From contig JAMZAV010000096.1 of assembly GCA_024449915.1 (NCBI GenBank), positions 557,306 through 621,305 on the forward strand: a stretch of 64,000 nucleotides of DNA, given 5' to 3'. The notes under the pieces were generated by a model. The model was not told where the DNA came from, did not search any database, and saw only the letters and a list, made by a program, of their open reading frames with translations. Position 1 is the first letter of the stretch; each line of letters starts with the position of its first letter. Source of the stretch: Sweltsa coloradensis (Eukaryota; Arthropoda; Insecta; Plecoptera; Chloroperlidae). Positions 33,734 to 59,085 of this stretch are shown here, piece by piece. The translations under genes and the position numbers were made by a program.

Positions 33734-34489
33734 CTTTGATTTGACACCTCATAAAAACAGCTGAGCTACTTGCAAGTCAGACCAGCTATCTATTTCATGA
33801 CTTTTGTTTCCTGGAATTTCCACAAATCCGATTCTGAAAGAATATAAAAGATGATCATAAAATAAGCCCTGATTATTAGAACAGAACTAACTGATTGTAT
33901 TCATCCATCCACTCAGATATTATACCTACTATATTCAAGCTATTGTGTGGTAAATTCAAATCACCATAAATATGTTAAGAACAGTCAACACAAAAACATC
34001 ATTAGGTGCTGATGAAATTAATGAAACATGTGATTAAGAATGAAGCTAATAACCTCGCTGAATAACATAGCAATTAAAATGTTATTACAAAAATATACCC
34101 CAAGTCACAAAACAGAAATATAATACGGAACGGCAAACAGTAAAAGGTTTCATTTCTGCAAAACTTTATTTCTAAATATGTTTAACTTAAAGTTGGTCTT
34201 GCATGTTTATTTTTCTCCCATTGCAAAACAAAAGGAATATGTGAACCCAACATTTTTAGGATCGAGCAGAACTAAAAATTTAAATTACAAAAAGTTCCAA
34301 ATTCAATCCAAACTCAATTTTGTTGTACCCCTTGTATCCGCCACTGCCGTGCCCCCTTGGGCCCCTCTTGCCGTGGGCTTCCTTGAGGGGCCCACCACTT
34401 GCCCCTGGACTGCACTGTGGTGTTCGTGAGAAGTTTGACTAAATTACGTTAATTACTAAAGATTAAAAAATTATTGGTTTGATTGGAAG
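33734..34489. other. SNX8 upstream region
   Basis: AT-rich sequence containing the SNX8 5' UTR and presumably its promoter, with no TATA box that I can defend. No other gene seen. Confidence 0.4.
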
Positions 34490-36053
34490 GGGCAAGGGAA
34501 GAAGCAGATGAGAATGGACTGACCTGGCAAGAAGTGGAGATGTCATTAAAAAGGATGAAGAATGGGAAGACTGCAGGAGTTGACGAACTGGTGGTGGAAA
34601 TGATCAAAGCTGGGGGCCCAGCTGCTATGCATTGGCTATACAGAGTGATCAGAGTGGTATGAAAAGAAAAAAAGGGGCCAAGAGATTGGGAGAAAAAAGT
34701 GATTGTACCAATATACAAGAAAGGAGATAGAAAGAAGTGTGGCAACTACAGAGGCATTACTCTACTATGCCATACATCAAAGATATATGAAAGGATAATA
34801 GACAGAAGGATGAGAGTAGAGGTGGACCATGTGCTGAATGAAGAACAATATGGGTTTAGGTGGGAAAGATCGACTATAGACCCGATATTTGTACTTCGAC
34901 AAGCCATGGAAAAAAAGTTGGGAGCTGGGTAAAAGAATGAGTATGGTCTTCCTAGACATTGAGAAGGCGTATGATAGTGTGCCAAGGAATGTAGTGTGGG
35001 AAAGCTTGGAAAGAAAGGGAGTGGACAAAGGACTGATAGACATGGTCAGAAGTATGTACACAGTATGTGAAAGCTGTGTAAAAACACAGTTTGGGATGTC
35101 AGGGTGGTTCCAAATAACACAAGGGCTGAGGCAGGGAAGTGTGCTGTCACCACTGCTATTTATAATAGTGATGGATGAAATCCACAACAAAGTAATGATG
35201 GAGGAAACGGAGGAGGTAGATGTTATGCTGTTTGCCGATGATTTTGAGGCATAGTCGGAATATGAAGAGATACTCCAGAGGTATCCACTCCACACGGACC
35301 ACTGGAAGAGGCACATTGAAGAGGCCGGCATGAAGATAAGTGTGATCAAGAGCAAGGTTGTTACTATGCCAGGAGAAGGAGATGTAAGGAACTATCATGC
35401 AGAGATCAAGATTGGAGCAGAAACCCTGGAGGTGGTGGAGAGTTTTGCCTACCTAGGAAGTGAAATAATGGCAAGCGGGAAGATAAAAAAAGAAATAAGC
35501 AACAGAATTCAAAAGGCTAGTAACTTCTACCAGTGCGTAAAAGGCCTGGTGTGGGATAGGGAAATACCCATAAAGTGCAAGATGACACTATATACAAGAC
35601 CTACTTCATACCGATCCTCACATATGTGGCAGAAACCTGGACTATGGGTGACAGAGAAGAAAGCCAAATTCAGGCGGCAGAGATGAGATTCCTGAGGAGC
35701 ACAGTGGGCAAAACAATAAGAGATAGTTTTAGAAATACGAACATCAGAGAGATGCTTGGGGTGGAGAAGTTAGGTGACAGGATGGGAAGGACACGTCTGA
35801 GATGGTTTGGGCATATGAAACGAATGATGGAAGAGAGGATGCCCAGGAGAATGTATGAGAAAAGGATCGAAGGAAGAAGAAGACCACGGAAGAGATGGAA
35901 GGAGACCATAGCAAGAGACCTACATACTAGAGGAGAGAGCTGGGAGGATGTAGCAGAGACTCGATTGTGGGAGGATAGAAAGAAGTGGAAAAATTTGGTC
36001 GCCCACCCAAGCTGACCCTGCCAGAAGCAGGAAACGGCGATGGATAATGGTGG

Positions 36054-36089
<36 letters not shown>

Positions 36090-36090
36090 A
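34490..36090 (+). pseudogene. RTE-like LINE, 5' truncated, several stops
   Basis: RT blocks follow in order: KNGKTAGVDELVVEMIKAGG, KVIVPIYKKGDRKKCGNYRG, GFRWERSTIDPIFVLRQAME, FLDIEKAYDSVPRNVVW, QGLRQGSVLSPLLFIIVMDE and the catalytic MLFADDF. The C-terminus reads LRSTVGKTIRD, GRTRLRWFGHMKRM, RPRKRWKETIARDLHTRGES and ends AHPS at 36013-36015. In-frame stops follow RVIRVV, KLGAG and DDFEA, and a frameshift lies near 35600, so it is dead. No endonuclease domain precedes it. The 3' end is a (GAT)n run at 36049-36088. The arrangement fits RTE-like or related elements; I am not sure of the clade. Confidence 0.85.
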
Positions 36091-36209
36091 AAAAAGTTGT
36101 AGGGGTGACAAAATTTGGGCTTAAACAGCTTAAGAGTCAAAGATTCTAAAATATAATTTCACTAATTTTACATTAATTTTAAGTTCATCACAATCACACA
36201 CTCAAAAGT

Positions 36210-36965
36210 TAGCTTTACTGCAAGTTGCTTAGTAATAATATATGGAATCCCCACCATATAACTAAAATTGAAGCGATTGAAAGGGTCCAAAAAAGATACA
36301 TTAAACTTCAATGTGCTCAATCTAATTTTCAGTAACAGAAAAGACTATATTCAACACTGTTCAACCACCAAATTAATGACCCTTTGTAACAGGAGGACGT
36401 TCATTGACATGGTATTCTTATTCAAAATCATTCACGGTAGCATAGATTCCATTTTACTCCAACAGCTTAATTTTCTCGCACCCACACGTTTAACTAGAAA
36501 TCAACATTGATTTAAACCTGACAAAAGCGGGATCGACGTACACAGATACGCATGTGTTAACCGATTACAAGCTTCATTCAATGAATTGTCCTCCAAAAAC
36601 AGAAATCTTGATCTTAATTTTAATAGCTTAGCAACTTTCAAAATCAATCTTAAATCCATATTGTCATAATTCGCAATCAATGTATTTACAAAGTGTAACA
36701 CATCACACGAACACAAAACACACGCACACGCACACTCACACTCACACGATCACGCACAAAGAAAAACACACATACAAACAAACACATCTAAAGCTTGTCT
36801 AGATAAGTAAGTAGTTTTTATCTGTGTTTCTGACAAAAGCTATAACTGTTAATTTTACATGTATAATGTTTGTTTAGTGTCCTATATGTTAAATTTGCGC
36901 TAGTGGAATGTATGTTCTGTTGCAAATAAAGGCTTAATAATAATAATAATAATAATAAATAATCA
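36210..36965 (+). pseudogene. LINE C-terminal fragment with (AAT)n tail
   Basis: A frame with stops reads NIWNPHHITKIEAIERVQKR, then KLMTLCNRRTFIDMVFLFKI and FNSLATFKINLKSIL. The IW-P-I-IE-VQ-R block is usual in CR1/Jockey-like RT C-termini. The 3' UTR holds a (CA)n-rich stretch at 36717-36780 and ends AATAATAATAATAATAAT. Confidence 0.65.
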
Positions 36966-37352
36966 CTTTTAGATTTTTGACTTTTTGTTCTGAAGTGTGT
37001 CTCGACAGACCGCAGACGCACATTTAGACTTTTGTTTAAGATGTACCGCTATGAGTTGTTTAAGCTCAACTTCCCACAATCCTTTGTTACCTACCGGTAT
37101 AAGCCACTTGCATTTCAGAACCATGGAGTTGATTTTGTCCACAGAGATGATTTTTTGGCGTTTTGTATATGTTTATAGAATTTGATAGCTGTCTCAACTT
37201 ATATTGTACCTTATTCTTTTACTAGAATTCTATTATTTACACTGGCTATCATTTTGGATAGCTAGGAAGAAAAATGATTGTACAATCAAGCTTTTGGCAA
37301 AGGAAGAAAAAAAAAATTATTTTGTATAAATATTTGTTTTTTATTATATTGC
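36966..37352. other. Spacer with an unrecognised 45-codon frame
   Basis: On the plus strand 37041-37178 is open from ATG: MYRYELFKLNFPQSFVTYRY and on to TAG. I recognise no family and see no splice partner; possibly chance. Confidence 0.3.
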
Positions 37353-37471
37353 ACTGCAATTCTCCATGCAAAACCTCTGTGGCACCCGACCCTAGAAATC
37401 CTTATCTCTGCTAGAATAAGGAGTTACTTAAGCAATATTAGGAGAACCTGTAAATGTGCAAAAGATGTAAT

Positions 37472-38050
37472 TGGATCAGCAAAGTGAAGACTTCAATTTC
37501 ACTGACCCCTCAAAAAATTTAACTCCACAATGTTTTTTTGTTTTTATTTCTGTCTGTTTGTTTGCACTCTACCAGGTAAATGGCATATGCCACCTTGATG
37601 AAAATTGGAGGGGACCTTCGAAATTTCTGAACTTAGACCTGCCATGTTTTTGGGTACAATTGAAGAAATATTTCTCATGAATATCGTACTTTTAAGATTT
37701 TCACCCGATTTTTAGTGCGATATTTTTATGACATTTGGGCCGATTCTGACCAAACGGGTGGGGCTACAACGTTCATATTTTACATGGACATTAAGGTAAT
37801 GGTGATGTATTGCTTTTTGAAAGAAAAAGTTGAAAAAGTTAGCCAGAATCCATATAGAATAAAGGTTTTAGTATGAGTTTTTTTAGGTTTATAATAACAA
37901 TTAACAAGTAACAATATAAACTTGACAACAATCACCTACAATGCATTCAAAAAGCACTTGCAAAGGAAAAGTGGTCCTACGCAAACTAAAAACTTACAAA
38001 AAAGCTCATCCATCAACGCGACTAAAAAAAGCGTTCGCGAAGCGGCCTAG
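37472..38050 (+). mobile_element. Helentron-like element, subfamily C variant, copy 1
   Basis: Starts TGGATCAGCAAAGTGAAG after T. Near the 3' end GCTCATCCATCAACGCGAC leads to GCGTTCGCGAAGCGGCCTAG before T. The loop has become ACTAAAAAAA and ten extra bases stand between hairpin and CTAG, unlike the other copies. Confidence 0.65.
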
Positions 38051-38237
38051 TTTAAAAAATCTTTTAAATCTTTTTTTTTCATCTTCGTTTTGTCCGGGAC
38101 TGTCCCTAATCTGGAGAATGACCCACATAGGCCTAAGCTTGGCATTTATTTTAGATCTCATTGCTTTTGATTGTGTAAGGTTTGGCTGTATTTTTAGGGT
38201 AAAGTACGTAGTGTAGGCATATCACCTTCCAGACTTA

Positions 38238-50266
<12,029 letters not shown>

Positions 50267-50383
50267 CTGTAAAAAAAAATCATTAGGCAAGACAATAATT
50301 ATTCAAACATTACTTTGCTTGCAGGAAAGCCAGCTGTATAAAATTCCTCTGACTCTTCATATGTAAGGTCAACATTTTCAGTG

Positions 50384-50762
50384 TATAGTTAGTCCGTTTA
50401 CATTTGACGAATTTCGGCTTTTTCGTCGACACAGCGGGAACATGTAAGCCACTTGTTATAACCAATTACGAGGGATGTAATTTAAAATTCAGTCTTCGCT
50501 GACCGTCGTCAATGTTGCCCGTCTGAAGTTTCATTGTGCGCCTCTTTGGCAAACCAATGAAGCGCAATAATGGAAATTAAACCAAAGTGATTTGGCGACG
50601 GGTTTGCTATTCATTATAATAGATATGTCAATCACTGGGGATCTCCGAGACTATTTCCTGGTGAACCAGAGAAAAATGATCTTGTCAAGAGGTGTGAACA
50701 AATCAGGTCTTTTGTCCCTTTGAGGAACTCCAAATTCGTCAACTGTAAACGGACGAACTATA
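50384..50762. mobile_element. MITE with 30-base inverted ends
   Basis: TTAGTCCGTTTACATTTGAC with GAATTT just inside is mirrored by AAATTCGTCAACTGTAAACG and GACGAACTATA. About 27 of 31 bases pair. No ORF; family not identified. Confidence 0.6.
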
Positions 50763-50802
50763 GTTACTTAGCATAGGCCTAGCCCTAGAGCTACATGGTT
50801 TG

Positions 50803-53357
50803 GAATGGCGTTTTCCACTGGGCCGCACTGAGTGCGCCGTCAGTGCGCACTTAAACGTCTCAGTCACGTGCACGAGTGCTGCCTTGAGTGCAATCATTGT
50901 CAGTGGAATACAATTATTTTATTTCAGTGCATAATAATAATATTGAGTGGCAACCCTCACTATCAATATATATCTTCATACGCTTTCAAAACAATGGGGG
51001 AAAAATGGGGAAAAGTCGAAAGCAACGGTCTATGCATACCTATGCATATTATAGCCAATTCCGACTGGACTGAACAGTAAACAACAAACGTAACCTGAAA
51101 TGTTATGCAAAACTACTTCTAGGCCTATGTCAGAATAGGCCTACAATTGTGGACAACATCTTCTAGGCCTTCATAGTTTGTGATTTTTGGATTGTGATTT
51201 CTCGGAGACAATTTTAATATTGAATTGATCAACTCATCGTCTCTACTATCCGCTGAAGAGTCGATCAAATCTAACAACACAACCAAATTTCGCGGGTCTA
51301 CGGCAGCCATATTTTCACTGGAAAGATTTTTATTATTTATTATTTATTTAACGTCTATCCTATTCAGTCATAAAAACTGATTTACAAAGGAGGACAACAA
51401 AATAAATCTAATTACATATATGCAAAAACAACAATAAACTACATTTTTGTAAATATTTGAAATAGTAGCATTACAACAACAATGCATTTAAACACAACAA
51501 TTTTGGTAACAAATAAAAAAATATATTATATGCATTTAATGAATGAATCAAATATAAAAAATGGTGTAGAATGAAAAAAACAAAAAACAAAAGGAAAAAA
51601 GAAAGAAAAAGATATAGTCCACGAAATATGGTGAGAGCTGGCGGAAAACCTTTGATTTTAAATCCTCTTGTATTGCTAAGTGTTTCACAAGTTGTTCACT
51701 TGTCAGGTAGCTACAGGAATACCCGAAGTGCATGACGAAACATTTTACTTTAACCCTATTCTAGGAGATGGAGTTATTATCTTTTTGGCCATCCTGAATA
51801 AAATAACTCAATACATTGAGAAGAACATGGGGTTTTTGAAAGTTATTTACTCCCTCTCTTTCTTTCGTATCTTTCTCTATCACGCAAAGGGTTGGATCCC
51901 TTTATGTTTGGAACACGTTGAGGTAGATTTGTGTGGTTAATTGAATTTCGAGCTCGACGACGTATTGTCAGCACTGATCCGGCAGACAGTGAAGAAAGGG
52001 CCAGCAAGTTTGTTTTGACCATTGACGCCATGCTTGCTTTTAGAAGAAGGATGCACAAACTTGACTCTAGTTGACATATTCCTCATTTGTGTCACTGTCG
52101 CATTGTGTCAGCCTAGGTCCCAGTAGAGGGACCGCTGTCGCGGGGGGGGGGGGGGGGCAAGGCTCTAGGGGCCCAAAGATAATCAGCAATTAAGAAAAAC
52201 ATACATTTACAAAATAAATAATTATCAACAAAAATAATTAATGTTCTTCCAAATAAATAAGAAAATTACAAATACAACATTTGATAATTTGATGACTTAT
52301 TTATTATAAACTAGACAAACATGTTCTTTGAATGTGTAGATTGAAAGTAGAGACGATTGGACGATTGATGGAAATCAATTTTCAAAAAATTTCAATCGAA
52401 TAAGTTTGTTCTTATCTGTGATGATTCATTGTGATGCAAAATGCAAAAAAAATGCACAATGCGTGGCGCGAAGAAGAAAAAATTAGGTCAGATTTGTGGC
52501 GGAAATGTATACAGCACACTTTAAAAATTGAACAATCTTATGCAAATTGGGACTCGTGGAACGACAGTTACACATTGTCGTAAATCTGCAAGATGACACC
52601 GACAACAATGAGACTTCTAGTATGACACTCCCGTTATTAAATTTAACCCATCTTTTAATAAACACCGATAGCCTACTCTGGAAAATCGCAACATACGAAT
52701 TATTTATAATTGCGATTTCTGGTATTTTTGTAAAAGCTACTAGGTAATCATTGTGAGATAGCTTATTATTACAATCCCATTAAGAAGTGACGTAATAATC
52801 ATCAATCATGCAAACAATATTTTGAGGATGTCTTAACAGGTGTGTTAGGGTAGGGGATGAAAGATGAAAGAAATACGCGTTAGAAAAACAATTATATGCC
52901 TCAAACACTGCAAATTGGGCCGTTTATACCGTATTTCAGTTTAAGATGTTTTTAGTCTCCCGGTAGCGAGGACGATCTGATCACTGTCCACTCAAGTCTT
53001 TCAATACCTGACAACTTGTAGTAGTCAACCCCCTGATGAGCGCCAAAAGCCGCCAGCTCTCACGATATTTCGTGGACTATAAAAAGAAAGAAAATGAAAA
53101 AAAACAAAAAGAAAAAACTGATTTATTAGACGATCCCACTCAAACGAATATGATGTTTGCCAAAAATCAGGAACAGCAAATCAGGGAGTATAATAAAAAA
53201 ATAAAAAAAAATAAAAAATAAGCAGCCCTGACCCTCGGAGTCAGTGCGGCTCAGTGCACACTGGGAGTGCACGGAGCGAGTGCAGTCCGCCCAGTGGAAT
53301 ACACCATTTTTGCACGAGTGCGATTTTCAGCTAGGGCTACCAGTGGAATTCGCCACT
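50803..53357. mobile_element. Inverted-repeat element with PIF/Harbinger-like fragments
   Basis: GGCGTTTTCCACTGGG at 50806 is mirrored at 53344-53357 (CCAGTGGAATTCGCC) and, further in, by GCCCAGTGGAATACACC at 53290. Both ends are rich in AGTGCAC/GTGCACT words. On the minus strand 51310-51125 opens MAAVDPRNLVVLLDLIDSSA and contains SPRNHNPKITNYEGLED; 52058-51843 contains NLPQRVPNIKGSNPLRDRER. Both resemble N-terminal pieces of PIF/Harbinger transposases, though weakly. A further inverted pair (CGCCAGCTCTCAC with ATATTTCGTGGACTAT) lies at 51610-51650 and 53050-53083. No DDE catalytic part seen. Confidence 0.4.
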
Positions 53358-54040
53358 AAAAGTAATAAGAGATCGCGCCACCGTCGTGCGGATTCTTGCA
53401 CTATGGCTGAAGGTTTGGGGGTTCGCCTCTGTTTACTACGCGCTGGCGTATGGAAATCAACAGTCTTTTAAAGCGACAACGACACATGTTTATGTCTGAC
53501 TCTGACAACAATTATAATAATAATATATGCTACTGATATTAAGCTTAAGAAGAAATGATTAAATTGGCGATTCTCGTTATATAATGGGTTTGGTGTGTCA
53601 TGCAGATGATAGGCCTATAGTTTTTCGTTGATATTTGTGCCTGCATATAGCATTCTATGTTTTTCCAACTGACAACATATAAAGCTACACGTGAGTGGTA
53701 AACGACAAAACAAATGTGGTAGGGCCTAGTATAATAATTAAACCCTGCCCCCTCATACACACAGAAAGACATTAATTGCCAATAATCACATCAACATCTC
53801 GTAGGCCTATCATTGTTTCATTTGGTGGCCTACTGAACGATTTGTAATACATAATTGATTATATACATTGAATTCAATATATTATATTCTAGCACTGACC
53901 TGCAGTGAGTGTTACAAAGGCCCCGGGGATCCATGAAGAATTCAAGTCCTTATTTGGTGACCTTTGCGTAATAATATCGCCATTGTGACACCATGATAAT
54001 ATTTAAAACTGAATATAATTTACGACCATGCATGTATCTA
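53358..54040. other. Spacer, no gene seen
   Basis: AT-rich, nothing recognised. Confidence 0.35.
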
Positions 54041-54440
54041 GGGTGACGGTCGTTCGCCCACAGCCAAGCGCACGCGACTGCTAGAAGGCGATGACTAACT
54101 CGACCCTGTTTACAGCTACCCGAGTTGGGGGGTTTTCAGCTATCTGCACACGCCGTCCCGAAAGATTTACAATCTTGAAACTCGGTAGGCCTATATGACC
54201 TGATATGTGGTCCATGACATACCAAAAAAAAAATCAGCCCGATCCAATAACCCGTTCTGTGTTAAAAAAGTACGTAAATATAGACGATAATCGTCCGGCT
54301 GGCTGGCTGGTTTGGGTTTGGGGGGGGGGGGGGGGGGGGGTAGTAGGTTCTGCCAGAGAGGAATAAGAGCCTACAGAGAAAACGGTAAATCTTAGAACTA
54401 TAAACTTGGACCACACTTAGATGCTCATCAGACTCACAAC
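54041..54440 (+). repeat. Dispersed repeat, copy 2 (partner at 3027)
   Basis: Matches 3027-3378, with a G homopolymer of about 22 bases at 54318-54340 in place of part of the other copy. The reading frame seen in copy 1 is interrupted here by TAG and TGA. Confidence 0.65.
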
Positions 54441-55375
54441 TTCTCCCGAGAGACAAGCAATATTCCACCCCAACACCCCTAAATCATCCCCTAAAATTAA
54501 AATAATTCATAGCTCTAACCCAAAATTGAATTTTTAGTCAAATTAGTTATTGAAATTATGTTCTTATGTTTTTTAAAAACCGAATCGGTCTATTCTCATT
54601 ATATAACCACATTTTGTCAACCGCCATCCTAATAGTTTATATTATTTTTCCCTTTGATTTCCAGCTTTCACCACGAAGGCACATAATAAGTTATCATCAT
54701 AAAATTTGACATGATGGTACATATTAATATGAAAAATAATCCGCCGGAGGCAATTAAGCGATATTTCACCCCAACACCCCCTTAAACGGGAATAATTCAT
54801 TGTTCTAATCTAAAATTGATGTTTTATTCAAATTAGTTATTAAAATATTTTTTAATGTGTTTTAACCCAATCGGCCGTTATTCTCTTTCCTAAACCACAT
54901 TTTTTTCAACCCCCATCCCTTATAGTTTTTTATTATTTTAACCTTGATTTCCAGCATTCACCATGAAGGCACCTAATGAGTTACAACATAAAATTTTGGG
55001 CATGATGGTACATACTAATTTTAAAAAATCATTCGCCGAGAGGCAAGCGATATTCCACCCCCAACCCCCCCTAAATCATCCCTAAAATTGGAATAATTGA
55101 TAACTCTAAACCAAAATTGAATTTTATTCAAGTTATTAAATTATGTTTATGTGCTTTAACCCAATCGGCCTATTCTAAATTTCCTTTATCACATTTTTCA
55201 ACCCCCCATCCCTAATAGTTTAAAATTATTTTTACCTTGATTTCCACATTCACATAAAGGTACCGAATGAGTTATCAGCATAAAAATTTGGCATGGTGGT
55301 ACTGGTACATAATAATATGAAACATAATAATCCGCCAGGAGACAAGCGATATTTCACCCATCACTGTTCCCTACC
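54437..55375 (+). repeat. Tandem repeat of about 295 bases, 3.2 units
   Basis: GAGACAAGC(A/G)ATATT(C/T)CACCC or close variants recur at about 54451, 54750, 55040 and 55338. Each unit contains AAATTAGTTATT or a variant, CCCAATCGG(C/T)CTATTCT and TTGATTTCCAGC(A/T)TTCACCA. Units are 75-85 percent alike by eye. Confidence 0.7.
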
Positions 55376-55578
55376 ACTCTTTACTTGGGAAAAAACGTTA
55401 TGTTGCATTTATTACAATTTTTAATATTTTAATTGCTGATTAAAATTATGCGTCAATGTGTTATAGTCCGGTCAACAAATCATACACAAAAAACCCAAGA
55501 CGACATTAACTATATTAAATTTAATAAAAACATTGAAGATTGCCAACTAGGCCTACAGATTGTAAACAAAAAAAAGAT

Positions 55579-56195
55579 GGTAGCTTTTGTTTTCTAGACA
55601 ATCTGTTTTAAAGGCACTGTATCCACCTTTACACGTATTTCACCATATTTTAACTTGATATAAAACAAACAACAAAAAAGATGTGATATCCCCCCAAAAT
55701 ACAAAAATTTGTAAAAAACGGCACCCCAAGCTCTCCTTCCAAAGTCTTGGCTGTGAATGCTGTGAGATATAGAAGTTGAGCCAAGCATTTCATTCTTTCT
55801 CCCTAGTTTCACATTGAAAAGAAGTAAGATCATTTCGCCTGTTGACGAGCGCCAAGCCAAAACCCATTTTCGTGGTAAAAAAAGTTAAAATTTTAAACTC
55901 AAAATCGTAAAAAAATTACTTGGCTATTGATTTTGGTACGAGGACTCTAAAAAGTCAATGGCCAAGTAATTTTTTTATGATTTTGAGTTTAAAATTTTAA
56001 CTTTTTTTACCACGAAAATGGTTGGCTTGGCGCTCGTCAACAGGCGAAATGATCTTACTTCTTTTCAATGCGAAACTAGGGAGAAAGAATGAAATGCTTG
56101 GCTCAACTTCTATATCTCACAGCATTCACAGCCGAAAACTTTGGAAGGAGAGCTTGGCTGCCGTTTTTTTTACAAATTTTTGTATTTTGGGGGTG
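55579..56195. mobile_element. Long fold-back element, copy 2
   Basis: Arms 55692-55925 and about 55950-56195 are inverted copies (CTCTCCTTCCAAAGTC against GAAAACTTTGGAAGGAGAG). They are closely related to 4686-5175, with the same leading TGGTAGCTTTTGTTTTCTAG. Confidence 0.7.
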
Positions 56196-56925
56196 TAGGG
56201 TACTTCGGCAACCAAGCCCTACCACTCTCCACATGTTTTTAATTTAGAATATGTTGCGATTCAAAGGATATCAACTAGATGTAGCATTTTCGTTAGAAAT
56301 TAAGCAATCAAACTCCATAAGTAAATATAAACAATTGATCCAAGTATGGTTGATGGATCAATGCAGTAGAAATTAAGTGTAGCCACACCGTAATTTTTAA
56401 AATATTATTCAAAACACTATTAAGACATGTGTCTACCTAAACCATTGTATGATTTCATTATCTTCTTATTTCCACGCAATGTGTTGGCTTAACATTTTCA
56501 AATTTTCATACATAATACATACCTAATTATGTTACTGTCAGTTACATATTATTATTATTCATTATTGGATTACACATGACATTGCATGACATTAGGCCTA
56601 TATTATTACTAATTATTTTACCACACTATTACATTTTACAATACTAAGTTTAGTTCCTACTTTCTCTTATTTCTAGTCTTCATCAATATAACACTGTATA
56701 TAAAAGACCCCAATTTGAGGGTAAGATATCAAAAGTCAAAAGCTATAACCTATATTATGTTGTAGGCCTACTTTTATACCAGGGACTGTAAAGTTTGACA
56801 TAAAATATCATGAACAAATATCGCCATTGTAAATCATTTTTAAATGAACAGGATAAACGTTAAATAAAAAAATAAAATAAATACATAGGGTCTTCTCAAA
56901 TAAAATGACCCTTGTGCTGTCCCAC
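56196..56925. other. Spacer, no gene seen
   Basis: AT-rich, nothing recognised. Confidence 0.4.
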
Positions 56926-58764
56926 CCTTAATATTATTTTTTTTTTAGATCAAGATATTGATCTAATTCCTAATCTTCCTAATCTAATTTCCCCAAATCA
57001 GTTTGGTTTCAGAAGTGGCCTGAGTACTGATAATGCTATTTATAAAGTAACCAACACAATCTATGAATCTATGGACCAATCAAAAAAAACTATAGCTATT
57101 TTTCTAGACTTGAGTAAAGCCTTTGACACGTAGACCACAAAATACTTATAAACCAAATTGGAAAATCTAGGAATTTTGAGGATTAGCGCTGGACATTTTT
57201 TGTAGCTTCTTAAACAATAGAAAACAAAGGGGAAAAGTAGGCAATCATTACAGTGACTAAAATCAGTTGAATTGGAGTTCCCCAGGGTACTGTCCTTGGA
57301 CCAATACTGTTTACTATTTATATAAACGATCTATGTAATCTTGAAATTTAATGGAACTATCATATCATATGCTTGAGACACCGTAATCATACTATCAATG
57401 AACACCTGGGAAAGAGGTCTATAACTAGCAAACCAGGTGATAAATAACACCTTTCAATGGCTAAATGAACATTTACTGACTCTAAATGAAACAAGGGCCG
57501 TCTATATAACATTCTCACCACTCTAGTTACTCAACCTAAAAATGTGAACCTCAATATCAAACTTCATTCTTCTCCTTGTGTTTATAGGCCTACTCAAGAT
57601 ACTAATTTCCAATGTATTGTTATGAGATTAAACAAGTTAGTATGACTAAATACTTGGGACTAAAAAACGATCTTCATCTAAAATGGAATGATCATATACT
57701 TACTCTATGTAATAAAGCAAAAAATCTAATGTATGTTTTTTACAGATTAAGAAACATTTTTGAACTCAATGTTCTTAGAACCATCTATTTTGCATTACTC
57801 CAGTCTTGCCTTGAATATGGCATTATTGGATGGGGTGGTGTGCAAAATGTATATCTCAACCCCCTGTTAATTATTCAAAAATTAGCCCTAAAAACCATGT
57901 TAAAAAAGCCAAAAGACTTCTCTTCCATAAGTACCTTTAAACAAGCAAAAGTGCTTGACATTAGACAGTTATATGTTAGAAATATACTACTTTTTATTCA
58001 TAAATACAATTCAGAATTTCAACAGCCGTCTATGCACACACGTACTAACACTAGACTTTCAACCCGGCATGGATTGTTCCTGCCTAGGAAAAACACACGC
58101 CTGGGTCAAAGACATATCTCCTTTCTTGGGCCCCTAATTCATAATGCCTTACCTGAAAATATGTTCTCTTCTTCTTTCTACACTTTTAAAAAGAATGTAA
58201 AGAGGTGGCTCCTCGAAAAAGGATTTAACAGTAATCAGAATGCCCAATCAGTTTTAACTTATTATTTGCAGTAATAGTTTAGTTTTTAAGTTTAGTTTTT
58301 AAGTCTATAGTTTTTAGGTCTCTAGCTTTAGGAACCTTTGTAACCTATGAGTTACAGGGTAGGCTTGAAAATGTGAATTAATATTAAGGATTAGGGTAAC
58401 CATTCACATTTGCTTCCTTGCACATACTTTTTTTCTTCTCTATTTAAACTAAAGTAAATTACTCTAGCCATCATCTTGTTGATTATGAACAATGTACTTA
58501 ATATGTCCTGTAATTGCCCACACACGAGCATTATGCTTATGTGGGCTTCTCAAATGATAATGCATTTATAGAATTTTATTTCATTACTATTGTCATTTCA
58601 CTCATAGATTATTTTGTTTCATCATTCATTATTGTTATTATTTTGACCTCAACTATGAGCTTTTATTGTATTGATTAACTTGTGTTATAAATAAGCCATG
58701 TAACCAATGTAATAAGCATTTTCTTGTGAATAAACATTTTTCTGATTGATTGATTGATTGATTG
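56926..58764 (+). pseudogene. CR1/Jockey-like LINE, broken, with (TGAT)n tail
   Basis: RT block A reads NQFGFRSGLSTDNAIYKVTN and IAIFLDLSKAFDT, then a TAG. A frameshifted stretch with VLSLDQYCLLFI follows. A 220-codon frame from 57612 then carries TKYLGLKNDLHLKWNDHI, SCLEYGIIGWGG and LIIQKLALKTMLKKP and ends at TAA 58272-58274. The YADD block is destroyed. The 3' UTR ends AAACATTTTTC(TGAT)n at 58740-58764, the short-repeat tail common in CR1/L2-type elements. Confidence 0.8.
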
Positions 58765-59085
58765 CATAAATTTTTGGTTGTACATTTTCAGAATACTTAT
58801 AGTTTTTATTAGCTCCATGAATTTTTGCACTTCTATCTTGTAAGGTTGACCTTTAATTCAATGTTGGGTATTGCAAAATGTGTTAAAACCCATGTCCCTA
58901 TCCTCAAAACCAGAAGTGTTTTTGTAAAATGTTTGACTTTAAGACTAAAATTTATTTAGTCTCTAGATTGGAATTAATGCAGAAATAACAGTTAATAACT
59001 GTGTGTTAGTGACTTTTTTTAACAATTTACATTTTCAAACAATAACTAGTGGAAAGTGTTTGTCCCTAATGTGGCAATCATAATA
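58765..59085. other. Spacer, no gene seen
   Basis: AT-rich, nothing recognised. Confidence 0.4.

Noticed and set aside
34746..35355. Minus-strand ORFs of up to 192 codons
   Set aside because: Antisense shadows of the LINE reverse transcriptase on the plus strand.
51680..51940. Plus-strand 86-codon ORF as a membrane protein
   Set aside because: It lies opposite PIF/Harbinger-like fragments and has no family features beyond hydrophobic runs.
54318..54340. Poly-G run as a functional quadruplex
   Set aside because: A simple homopolymer in a repeat, likely of uncertain length in the assembly; other such runs lie at 9647 and 52143.
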